Assembly: GCA_949358305.1 (NCBI GenBank)
Contig: OX442320.1
Coordinates: 10,246,259 to 10,310,258, forward strand
DNA from: Strigamia acuminata
Lineage: Eukaryota; Arthropoda; Chilopoda; Geophilomorpha; Linotaeniidae
Length of the DNA: 64,000 bases
Reading direction: 5' to 3'
Translations under genes and position numbers: made by a program
Notes under the pieces: generated by a model
The model's input: the letters and a program-made list of their open reading frames with translations, nothing else
What the model was told of the DNA's origin: nothing
Database searches by the model: none
Part shown: in pieces, positions 21,001 to 31,100 of the stretch
Numbering within the stretch: position 1 is the stretch's first letter
Layout of the letters: every line of letters starts with the position of its first letter

Positions 21001-22928
21001 CTGACCGTATTCGCCGGCCACCACGCCATCTGGTTCGGCGCCGACACCAACTGCGCCGTCGTCAACCCGGCGCTGTTCGTCGTCGACGTCACATTACTCG
21101 ACACGTGCGACGTCATCGCGTCCGTCGAACTCGACGGCGTCGTCAAACTATTCGACGTCGTCCACGTGGGCGTCGAAACCGACGTCGTCCACGAGGGCGT
21201 CGACACCGCCTGCGTCGCCTGTCCGGCCAACTGCAGCGACGCGATCTGCACCTGACCCTGCGGGAGCATCTGCGCCATTCCGCCGCCCACCTGCCCCCCC
21301 ATTATGTTCTGCAGCGGCTGCATCGGCTGGATGGTCTGCACGGGCACGTGGATCGTCTGGTAGGTCGTCTGTCCGTTCGTCGTCGAGATGGGCACTTGGA
21401 TGGGGATCGTCTGCTGGAATTGGTTGAGCGGGATCTGCAGCGCCTGCATGACGTTGCCTTGGCGGACCGCCACGTTCTGCGCGCCGAGGCCGAGCTGGGC
21501 GAGAGACACGTTGCCGAGCTGGCCGAGGTTGACGTTCTGGAGGATCGTGTTTTGGGCCATGTTGACGCCCGGGCCGCGGATGATCTGGCCGGTCGGGGTG
21601 ATGTAGGTGATGGATTGGTTGGCGGCCGCTTGGAGCTGCTGGGGCTGACCGGGCGCGACCGTGGGGATGAAGATGGCTTCCTGGCCATCGATGGTTATGT
21701 TTTGTATCTGCGGGATGACGTTGTAGGCGATGTTTTGTTGCGCGGGGATGAGTTGCGGCGATTGTTGTTGGATGATTTGGCTGGTGACGGGCACGACCGA
21801 GGTCGGGGTCGATGTGGTCAGGGTTTTGAAGTTTCCGCTTTGGTCCGCCAGGACTGAGATGAAGTTCTGCGGGGCCGTCAACACTTGGTTGACGTCGCTC
21901 GCGCTGATCACTTGGTTTTGGCTGATCACTAGAGCAAACAAATAAAACAATTACAAAGAAATACAAATAAATGTGAATAAAACAAAACATGGCGGCTGAG
22001 CCTTTATTTTTTTTCTTTCCAGTTTTTTTTTTTTTTTATTTTTTTTCTAGTTTTGTCGTGAAATTAATTTATTAATCTCAAACAGGAAATAAAACATGGC
22101 GACCGACCCTTTTTTTAAAAAGATTTTTCCTGTTTTATATCGTTTTTCCGTGTTTTATATAGTTTTTTCTCGCTTTTTCGTGTTTTTTCCTCAGTTTTTC
22201 GCGTTTTTTTCTCGTTTTTTCGTCAAAAAATTGCAAGCAATTAAAAATTGACCTAATTTTCAACAAAAATCGACACAAACAGGAAAAAAACATGGCGGCC
22301 GACCCTTTCATCGACTTTTTAGTGTTTTTTCTCGTTTTTTTCCTATTTCTTCTCGACTTTTCGCAAAAAAAAACAAAAAATCACCAAACAATTAAAAATC
22401 GACCTCTTTCCCAACAAAAATCGACCACAACCCGGAAATAAAACATGGCGGCCGACCCTTTTATCACATTTATCACTTTTCCTCCAAAACAACCCAAAAA
22501 CCGACCCGACCAATTCCCACCCCAAAAACCAAACAAAACATGGCGGCCGAGCACTTCCCAGCCCTTTTCCTCAACTTCCCTCCCTTTTCTCCACATTTCC
22601 CCGACTTTCCGCCTTCTATTCACCCAAAAACCAACTAATTCCTGAATAAATTATATCCCGCCTCTTCCGGTCCACCTTCCCCAGCCCCTACCCCTAAAAA
22701 CACGGCCTAGACGCCTAAGACGAGCCGACGGGTTCGCGGTTAAAACTAGACAAAAAAACGCCCAGTTGTCGTGCTACCTTTGAGTGTCGTTTGTCCGTTC
22801 GTGTTGGCGACGATTTGGCCGTCCGGGTCCGGCGGAGAACCGATCTTGCTGCACGTAGCGGCCAGCAGGGCTAAGGGGGACGGCTGGTGCTCCTGGAGAG
22901 GCGGTGTGAGTTGCACATCAGCCATCAT
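16778..22928 (-). CDS. Spps: Sp-family zinc-finger transcription factor, Spps type (whole gene, 6 coding exons)
   Basis: Exons 22778-22928, 20699-21928, 19740-19846, 17968-18098, 17694-17890 and 16778-17010 join in phase to 2049 nt (682 aa plus stop). The N-terminal 500 residues are rich in Gln, Asn, Thr and Ile, like the activation domains of SP1-SP4. Then come a Btd box and three C2H2 fingers with the Sp hallmark order. Insects have three Sp genes (btd, Sp1, Spps); the Q-rich N-terminus and the KWQVVQ block point to Spps, a GC-box/CACCC-binding protein known in Drosophila to act at Polycomb response elements alongside Pho. It is nuclear. The ATG at 22928 is immediately followed by a second in-frame ATG at 22925. 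Introns are heavily invaded by repeats. Confidence 0.93.
17085..17625. repeat. About 30-bp AT-rich tandem repeat in the last Spps intron
   Basis: Repeated ACGTAAATTATAAGAAAATA and CGCTATTTTT blocks fill the intron between the last two zinc-finger exons. Confidence 0.85.
18355..18684. mobile_element. Non-autonomous hAT element, 330 bp, with perfect 8-bp target duplication
   Basis: The left end is CAGGGGTCGGCAA and the right end TTGCCGACCGCTG, a typical hAT terminal inverted repeat. The element is flanked on both sides by CTATAGAA (18347-18354 and 18685-18692). There is no transposase frame. It lies in Spps intron 3. Confidence 0.9.
18867..19594. mobile_element. 728-bp inverted-repeat element with GGCGCATTCGAAAAGT ends
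   Basis: The 16-bp ends GGCGCATTCGAAAAGT and their reverse complement are flanked by TA on each side. Inside are four GC-rich palindromic units (19165-19345) and two near-adjacent palindromes (19502-19541, perfect 40 bp, and 19543-19574). There is no coding frame. The superfamily is not assigned; it lies in Spps intron 3. Confidence 0.8.
19160..19350. repeat. GC-rich palindromic minisatellite inside the 728-bp element
   Basis: About four units of AATGCGGCCGAACGTCGGCC followed by GCATTCGATCGTACAA stand out sharply from the AT-rich surroundings. Each unit is itself nearly palindromic. Confidence 0.85.
19651..19690 (-). mobile_element. Pogo/Tigger-like transposon terminus
   Basis: Read on the minus strand this is TACAGTAGAGCGTCGATTAT followed by CCGAACTAATTA, the CAGT...GATTATCCGA type of end seen in pogo/Tigger elements. 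A related end is at 59318-59360, and a decayed internal match (GGTTATCCGAAG) is near 18160. Confidence 0.5.
20010..20570. repeat. About 36-bp tandem repeat in Spps intron 2
   Basis: Some fifteen copies of AAAATGCATTTTTTGTTGTC plus TAAAATTCATTTATGCA lie between exons 2 and 3. Confidence 0.85.
20699..21928 (-). CDS. Spps: Spps exon 2: glutamine/asparagine-rich activation region
   Basis: This 1230-bp exon encodes about 410 residues of low-complexity sequence with many QN, QI and TT runs (for example [15 protein letters not shown] and [14 protein letters not shown]) and a TPSWTTS repeat. It is markedly GC-rich against the AT-rich introns, which produces long antisense open frames that are not genes. 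SP1-type factors use such regions to contact TAF4 and related coactivators; that role here is inferred. Confidence 0.9.
21985..22560. promoter_or_regulatory. Five repeated AACATGGCGGCCGACCC (Pho/YY1-like) motifs in Spps intron 1
   Basis: ATGGCGGC (once ATGGCGAC) starts at 21989, 22096, 22292, 22445 and 22540, each preceded by AAAAC and followed by a GACCCTTT- or GAGC-like tail. On the transcribed strand this is GCCGCCATGTTT, the YY1/Pleiohomeotic consensus. The blocks are spread over imperfect repeats of 95-200 bp separated by T-rich filler. A regulatory role is inferred. Confidence 0.6.
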
Positions 22929-24100
22929 GTCCACCCCCCCTCAGGGCACACACCCTCGCAGGATTCGGCAAAATCACACCTTTCAGCCGCCTAATCCTAC
23001 CTGCGAATTGCTGGTGGGGACAAGGGATTCTTGCGTCGCTCTTCTCACCGCTCTGCTCATCTCACGCCCGCATACGGCCGCTAAACGATCGAGAAAACAC
23101 TGCGAAGAAAATGGAAGAAAATGGACTCCATGAATAAAGCACTCATTCCATCTGCGTAGTGTTCTTCCCACAAACCCAGCCACATCCGCCGAGCGTGTAT
23201 CCGTGCGCACTATTTTCCCCCTTTTTGTCGTTTTTGACTGGTTTTTACCGATTCTGACCTCGTTTTTATGTTTTTTATTTCATTTTCTTTCGTTTTTGTT
23301 GTTTGTTCGAGGTAGTTTGGGGGGATTGCGGGGTTTTTTCGTTTTTTTTTCGGGTTTTTTGGGGGTGAGTCGGCGGAAGGATATCGGGGACTATGTTGTG
23401 GTTGAGTGCGCGACAAAGGTAATTGAAGTGGAATTGATTGACAGCTGGGAATGAAAAAGAATGTGTTTCGAAGCATCCCCGACTCGAGTTTCCCTCCCCA
23501 CGTCTCGGCCCTCTTAGGGTGGCCGAGTTGGAAACGTTCGGGGCCTGTGAACGGGCCAGCAATATTCCTACGCCCCTCCTTGTTAACATATGTCCGGCCT
23601 TGGTCGCCGCCATCCCCAATCTTGTTTTCCACTCGTTTTTCTCGCAAAAACGTTTAAAATTGCCGATTAAACACCGAAATATTTCACAATTCACTCCGAA
23701 AAATTAACTTTTTATTCGAATAAAACTTTATTAATCGATAAGATTAAATAATCTTTTGTTTACGCGCGGATTTTGTTTACGCGCGGATCGTTTCCGAGTT
23801 TTGATAAACCGTGCGGCGGTGCGCGGCGACTGTGCACACGTTGAAATGAACGGGAGGAAATTGGCGCAAGCGCTGCGACGGCAGCGATTCGTTTTCATAA
23901 TGGCGGGTGTGGACTGAATTGGTAATGGCGCCCGCCCGTCTGGAATCCACCCACTGAGTGTGTGGGAGGGGAATTTGGCTAGGGGAGGGGGTGGAGACGT
24001 GAAGAGGGCTCGTGTCTCCCACGGGGCGGATCCCGATTTCCGTGAGCCTTCCCACGCACGTTGCTATGACCTCGTGGCCCGATGATACACGCCTTGTTCG
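22929..24100 (-). promoter_or_regulatory. Likely Spps 5' UTR and promoter (CpG-rich)
   Basis: Base composition changes here to GC- and CpG-rich for about 1.1 kb just upstream of the Spps ATG, in contrast to the AT-rich surroundings. No TATA box or single start site can be fixed. The many open frames on both strands here show no family match and are treated as chance. Confidence 0.45.
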
Positions 24101-25034
24101 CCGTTGTCAAGGCAACCGCCGACCCAGTTCGAATTGTGTTGTTTCTTAGCAGCCACGCCCAAATATGGAGGAGGGTTGTGTCGAGGATAAATTAACGCCA
24201 TGCTTTTCCTTGTTATTAACTAAACTTTTGATTCGACTGGAAACGTTGGGTTTTGGGACAAAGAGAGGATTTTGTGAAATAAAAGTTGTTTTTGGGTTTT
24301 TTTTTCGTGTTGGGATTCAAAATGGCGGCGAAATGCGATAAAATAGGATGGAATCACTTGGAATTGATTTATTTTTAAATATTTGTTGATGGTTGAATTA
24401 AAAATGAATAAAAATTGTTGTTTTGTGGTTGGGAAACCGTTGTGTGGAATTTTATTGAGGAAAGTTTCATTAGTTTGTCGCTAGGACACGTGTTGCCATC
24501 TGTTGGCGGATTTTGTCAGCTCGATTACGAAATGGTTTAGTTTTCTTTTCTATTTATTCGTTAATTTTTAAGGGAAAAAAAATGTTTTTTGTTTTGTTTT
24601 GTAATAGTGTTTACGTGCATATTAGTCGTGTCCTTTAGTTTAACCTTGTCAAACTTGCATTTCTTGACGCGTTATGTAAGATTTTAATTATATAGTATTT
24701 AAAAAATATTTTGTCTGGCTTTTTTATTCAATTTTTAAATTTTTTTTTAAAACATACATTTTTTATTCAATTTTTGCTAGTCACCTGTTCAGACTCCATA
24801 ACCTGTCTGAATGACTAATTTCCCACTAAACCTGTTAAACAAGTTTGATTCCAAATGCATGTAATTACAAGGAGGTGCTGCCATCTTTAGCCAAAAAATC
24901 ACACGAATTATCAGCACAAATTTACTCCTACGAACATTAATTTCCAGCCTTTCTGATTAAAATTTGCGAAAATTTAATCCATCAATCCGATTAAAACCAA
25001 CAAAAAAGCACAAAATTCATTTCCAAAACTTCAT
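24101..25034. other. Intergenic DNA between Spps promoter and OLA1 3' end
   Basis: AT-rich sequence without a supported gene. One AAAATGGCGGCGAAAT YY1-like site lies near 24320. Confidence 0.5.
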
Positions 25035-25040
25035 TTTATT
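25035..25040 (-). terminator. OLA1 poly(A) signal AATAAA
   Basis: AATAAA on the minus strand lies about 75 nt after the OLA1 stop codon (TAG at 25115-25117). Confidence 0.6.
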
Positions 25041-25114
25041 TCACCATTTTCACCACAGATGGCGTTTCGCAGCCAAAAAATTACACATTTTTCAACGCAT
25101 TCTTTATGCAGGTT

Positions 25115-28100
25115 CTACTTCTTCTTCTCCTTCTCTTTCAACCCGGCACCAGCATTGAATTTAAAAAAGATGATATCTCCATCTTCAACCACGTAATTTC
25201 TCCCTTGCTGACGGTATTTTCCAGCAGACTACGAAATAAAATAAAATAAAATAAAATAAAATAAAATAAAATAAAATAAAATAAAATAAAATAAAATAAA
25301 ATAAAATAAAATAAAATAAAATAAAATAAAATAAAATAAAATAAAATAAAATAAAATAAAATAAAATAAAATAAAATAAAATAAAATAAAATAAAATAAA
25401 ATAAAATAAAATAAAATAAAATAAAATAAAATAAAATAAAATAAAATAAAATAAAATAAAATAAAATAAAATAAAATAAAATAAAATAAAATAAAATAAA
25501 ATAAAATAAAATAAAATAAAATAAAATAAAATAAAATAAAATAAAATAAAATAAAATAAAATAAAATAAAATAAAATAAAATAAAATAAAATAAAATAAA
25601 ATAAAATAAAATAAAATAAAATAAAATAAAATAAAATAAAATAAAATAAAATAAAATAAAATAAAATAAAATAAAATAAAATAAAATAAAATAAAATAAA
25701 ATAAAATAAAATAAAATAAAATAAAATAAAATAAAATAAAATAAAATAAAATAAAATAAAATAAAATAAAATAAAATAAAATAAAATAAAATAAAATAAA
25801 ATAAAATAAAATAAAATAAAATAAAATAAAATAAAATAAAATAAAATAAAATAAAATAAAATAAAATAAAATAAAATAAAATAAAATAAAATAAAATAAA
25901 ATAAAATAAAATAAAATAAAATAAAATAAAATAAAATAAAATAAAATAAAATAAAATAAAATAAAATAAAATAAAATAAAATAAAATAAAATAAAATAAA
26001 ATAAAATAAAATAAAATAAAATAAAATAAAATAAAATAAAATAAAATAAAATAAAATAAAATAAAATAAAATAAAATAAAATAAAATAAAATAAAATAAA
26101 ATAAAATAAAATAAAATAAAATAAAATAAAATAAAATAAAATAAAATAAAATAAAATAAAATAAAATAAAATAAAATAAAATAAAATAAAATAAAATAAA
26201 ATAAAATAAAATAAAATAAAATAAAATAAAATAAAATAAAATAAAATAAAATAAAATAAAATAAAATAAAATAAAATAAAATAAAATAAAATAAAATAAA
26301 ATAAAATAAAATAAAATAAAATAAAATAAAATAAAATAAAATAAAATAAAATAAAATAAAATAAAATAAAATAAAATAAAATAAAATAAAATAAAATAAA
26401 ATAAAATAAAATAAAATAAAATAAAATAAAATAAAATAAAATAAAATAAAATAAAATAAAATAAAATAAAATAAAATAAAATAAAATAAAATAAAATAAA
26501 ATAAAATAAAATAAAATAAAATAAAATAAAATAAAATAAAATAAAATAAAATAAAATAAAATAAAATAAAATAAAATAAAATAAAATAAAATAAAATAAA
26601 ATAAAATAAAATAAAATAAAATAAAATAAAATAAAATAAAATAAAATAAAATAAAATAAAATAAAATAAAATAAAATAAAATAAAATAAAATAAAATAAA
26701 ATAAAATAAAATAAAATAAAATAAAATAAAATAAAATAAAATAAAATAAAATAAAATAAAATAAAATAAAATAAAATAAAATAAAATAAAATAAAATAAA
26801 ATAAAATAAAATAAAATAAAATAAAATAAAATAAAATAAAATAAAATAAAATAAAATAAAATAAAATAAAATAAAATAAAATAAAATAAAATAAAATAAA
26901 ATAAAATAAAATAAAATAAAATAAAATAAAATAAAATAAAATAAAATAAAATAAAATAAAATAAAATAAAATAAAATAAAATAAAATAAAATAAAATAAA
27001 ATAAAATAAAATAAAATAAAATAAAATAAAATAAAATAAAATAAAATAAAATAAAATAAAATAAAATAAAATAAAATAAAATAAAATAAAATAAAATAAA
27101 ATAAAATAAAATAAAATAAAATAAAATAAAATAAAATAAAATAAAATAAAATAAAATAAAATAAAATAAAATAAAATAAAATAAAATAAAATAAAATAAA
27201 ATAAAATAAAATAAAATAAAATAAAATAAAATAAAATAAAATAAAATAAAATAAAATAAAATAAAATAAAATAAAATAAAATAAAATAAAATAAAATAAA
27301 ATAAAATAAAATAAAATAAAATAAAATAAAATAAAATAAAATAAAATAAAATAAAATAAAATAAAATAAAATAAAATAAAATAAAATAAAATAAAATAAA
27401 ATAAAATAAAATAAAATAAAATAAAATAAAATAAAATAAAATAAAATAAAATAAAATAAAATAAAATAAAATAAAATAAAATAAAATAAAATAAAATAAA
27501 ATAAAATAAAATAAAATAAAATAAAATAAAATAAAATAAAATAAAATAAAATAAAATAAAATAAAATAAAATAAAATAAAATAAAATAAAATAAAATAAA
27601 ATAAAATAAAATAAAATAAAATAAAATAAAATAAAATAAAATAAAATAAAATAAAATAAAATAAAATAAAATAAAATAAAATAAAATAAAATAAAATAAA
27701 ATAAAATAAAATAAAATAAAATAAAATAAAATAAAATAAAATAAAATAAAATAAAATAAAATAAAATAAAATAAAATAAAATAAAATAAAATAAAATAAA
27801 ATAAAATAAAATAAAATAAAATAAAATAAAATAAAATAAAATAAAATAAAATAAAATAAAATAAAATAAAATAAAATAAAATAAAATAAAATAAAATAAA
27901 ATAAAATAAAATAAAATAAAATAAAATAAAATAAAATAAAATAAAATAAAATAAAATAAAATAAAATAAAATAAAATAAAATAAAATAAAATAAAATAAA
28001 ATAAAATAAAATAAAATAAAATAAAATAAAATAAAATAAAATAAAATAAAATAAAATAAAATAAAATAAAATAAAATAAAATAAAATAAAATAAAATAAA

Positions 28101-31100
28101 ATAAAATAAAATAAAATAAAATAAAATAAAATAAAATAAAATAAAATAAAATAAAATAAAATAAAATAAAATAAAATAAAATAAAATAAAATAAAATAAA
28201 ATAAAATAAAATAAAATAAAATAAAATAAAATAAAATAAAATAAAATAAAATAAAATAAAATAAAATAAAATAAAATAAAATAAAATAAAATAAAATAAA
28301 ATAAAATAAAATAAAATAAAATAAAATAAAATAAAATAAAATAAAATAAAATAAAATAAAATAAAATAAAATAAAATAAAATAAAATAAAATAAAATAAA
28401 ATAAAATAAAATAAAATAAAATAAAATAAAATAAAATAAAATAAAATAAAATAAAATAAAATAAAATAAAATAAAATAAAATAAAATAAAATAAAATAAA
28501 ATAAAATAAAATAAAATAAAATAAAATAAAATAAAATAAAATAAAATAAAATAAAATAAAATAAAATAAAATAAAATAAAATAAAATAAAATAAAATAAA
28601 ATAAAATAAAATAAAATAAAATAAAATAAAATAAAATAAAATAAAATAAAATAAAATAAAATAAAATAAAATAAAATAAAATAAAATAAAATAAAATAAA
28701 ATAAAATAAAATAAAATAAAATAAAATAAAATAAAATAAAATAAAATAAAATAAAATAAAATAAAATAAAATAAAATAAAATAAAATAAAATAAAATAAA
28801 ATAAAATAAAATAAAATAAAATAAAATAAAATAAAATAAAATAAAATAAAATAAAATAAAATAAAATAAAATAAAATAAAATAAAATAAAATAAAATAAA
28901 ATAAAATAAAATAAAATAAAATAAAATAAAATAAAATAAAATAAAATAAAATAAAATAAAATAAAATAAAATAAAATAAAATAAAATAAAATAAAATAAA
29001 ATAAAATAAAATAAAATAAAATAAAATAAAATAAAATAAAATAAAATAAAATAAAATAAAATAAAATAAAATAAAATAAAATAAAATAAAATAAAATAAA
29101 ATAAAATAAAATAAAATAAAATAAAATAAAATAAAATAAAATAAAATAAAATAAAATAAAATAAAATAAAATAAAATAAAATAAAATAAAATAAAATAAA
29201 ATAAAATAAAATAAAATAAAATAAAATAAAATAAAATAAAATAAAATAAAATAAAATAAAATAAAATAAAATAAAATAAAATAAAATAAAATAAAATAAA
29301 ATAAAATAAAATAAAATAAAATAAAATAAAATAAAATAAAATAAAATAAAATAAAATAAAATAAAATAAAATAAAATAAAATAAAATAAAATAAAATAAA
29401 ATAAAATAAAATAAAATAAAATAAAATAAAATAAAATAAAATAAAATAAAATAAAATAAAATAAAATAAAATAAAATAAAATAAAATAAAATAAAATAAA
29501 ATAAAATAAAATAAAATAAAATAAAATAAAATAAAATAAAATAAAATAAAATAAAATAAAATAAAATAAAATAAAATAAAATAAAATAAAATAAAATAAA
29601 ATAAAATAAAATAAAATAAAATAAAATAAAATAAAATAAAATAAAATAAAATAAAATAAAATAAAATAAAATAAAATAAAATAAAATAAAATAAAATAAA
29701 ATAAAATAAAATAAAATAAAATAAAATAAAATAAAATAAAATAAAATAAAATAAAATAAAATAAAATAAAATAAAATAAAATAAAATAAAATAAAATAAA
29801 ATAAAATAAAATAAAATAAAATAAAATAAAATAAAATAAAATAAAATAAAATAAAATAAAATAAAATAAAATAAAATAAAATAAAATAAAATAAAATAAA
29901 ATAAAATAAAATAAAATAAAATAAAATAAAATAAAATAAAATAAAATAAAATAAAATAAAATAAAATAAAATAAAATAAAATAAAATAAAATAAAATAAA
30001 ATAAAATAAAATAAAATAAAATAAAATAAAATAAAATAAAATAAAATAAAATAAAATAAAATAAAATAAAATAAAATAAAATAAAATAAAATAAAATAAA
30101 ATAAAATAAAATAAAATAAAATAAAATAAAATAAAATAAAATAAAATAAAATAAAATAAAATAAAATAAAATAAAATAAAATAAAATAAAATAAAATAAA
30201 ATAAAATAAAATAAAATAAAATTAACGCTCTTCGTACTTCGTGCATGCAGAAGTGACACTCTTGGTTCCATTATTATTTTATTCATACAATCACCATTTT
30301 GCTTCATATCTCAACAAAATACTAATTCGTTACCTTGACAGCCCCTTCTGACCCTTCCTCTTTAAAATCGTCGAATTTCATAACTTCGGCCATGATAAAT
30401 CCTTTTTCGAAATCCGTGTGAATTCGGCCAGCGGCTTGTGGCGCTTTAGCCCCTTTCTAAATAAAAACGAAAAAGAAAAGAAATTCAAATTAAACTCGGA
30501 CTTCGTAATACAACACAACTTTTTGATACACATTTCAAACATAGCTAACAATCGGCCCCTTGTATTATGAAAAATTAATTTTCCGGCGCCAAATATTCCA
30601 AATACGTCACGCTGTAAACGGAATGATTCCACGCACGGAATTTGTTAGGTACAAACAAAATGGCGGCACTAGGTTCCAAACATCACCACAAAACATTCCG
30701 AGTGTTCTCTGAATTTGTTCGTGCGTGGGAACAATTGAATTTTTCCATAGATCATCGCTGCCGGAAAGTATAGAATTCCGTTTGCCGGAATATTTCCGTG
30801 CATGTTCAACCAAAGTGTGTGCACCACGTCATTCTGAACTTTCTGTCATTGCACGGAATCAGGCTGTGTGTACTTATCCGTCAATGAAAAGAATAAAATA
30901 AATAAATAACAAATCCCTTCGTGCCAGCCCCGTTAATATTTTAATGTAGATTTAAAACGACATCATCAACAACAACAGCAGCAGCACTGCCACGCGGCGG
31001 CAAAAGGCGGAACTAGGAATAACAAACGGCTTTTCTGTGAAACTCATCTTCGAGCATCGGGACGAGTTATCCACGCCCACAAGTCCATTGCACGAGACAA

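Noticed and set aside
20670..21990. Long Arg/Pro-rich frames on both strands over the Spps exon (395, 280 and 128 codons)
   Set aside because: They are shadows of the GC-rich, glutamine-rich Spps exon 2, whose own frame is fixed by splice phase on both sides.
25138..30307. Two open frames of about 1700 codons reading ILFYF repeats
   Set aside because: They are translations of the pure 5-bp array, whose 15-bp period has no stop in those frames. The real content is the last OLA1 intron.
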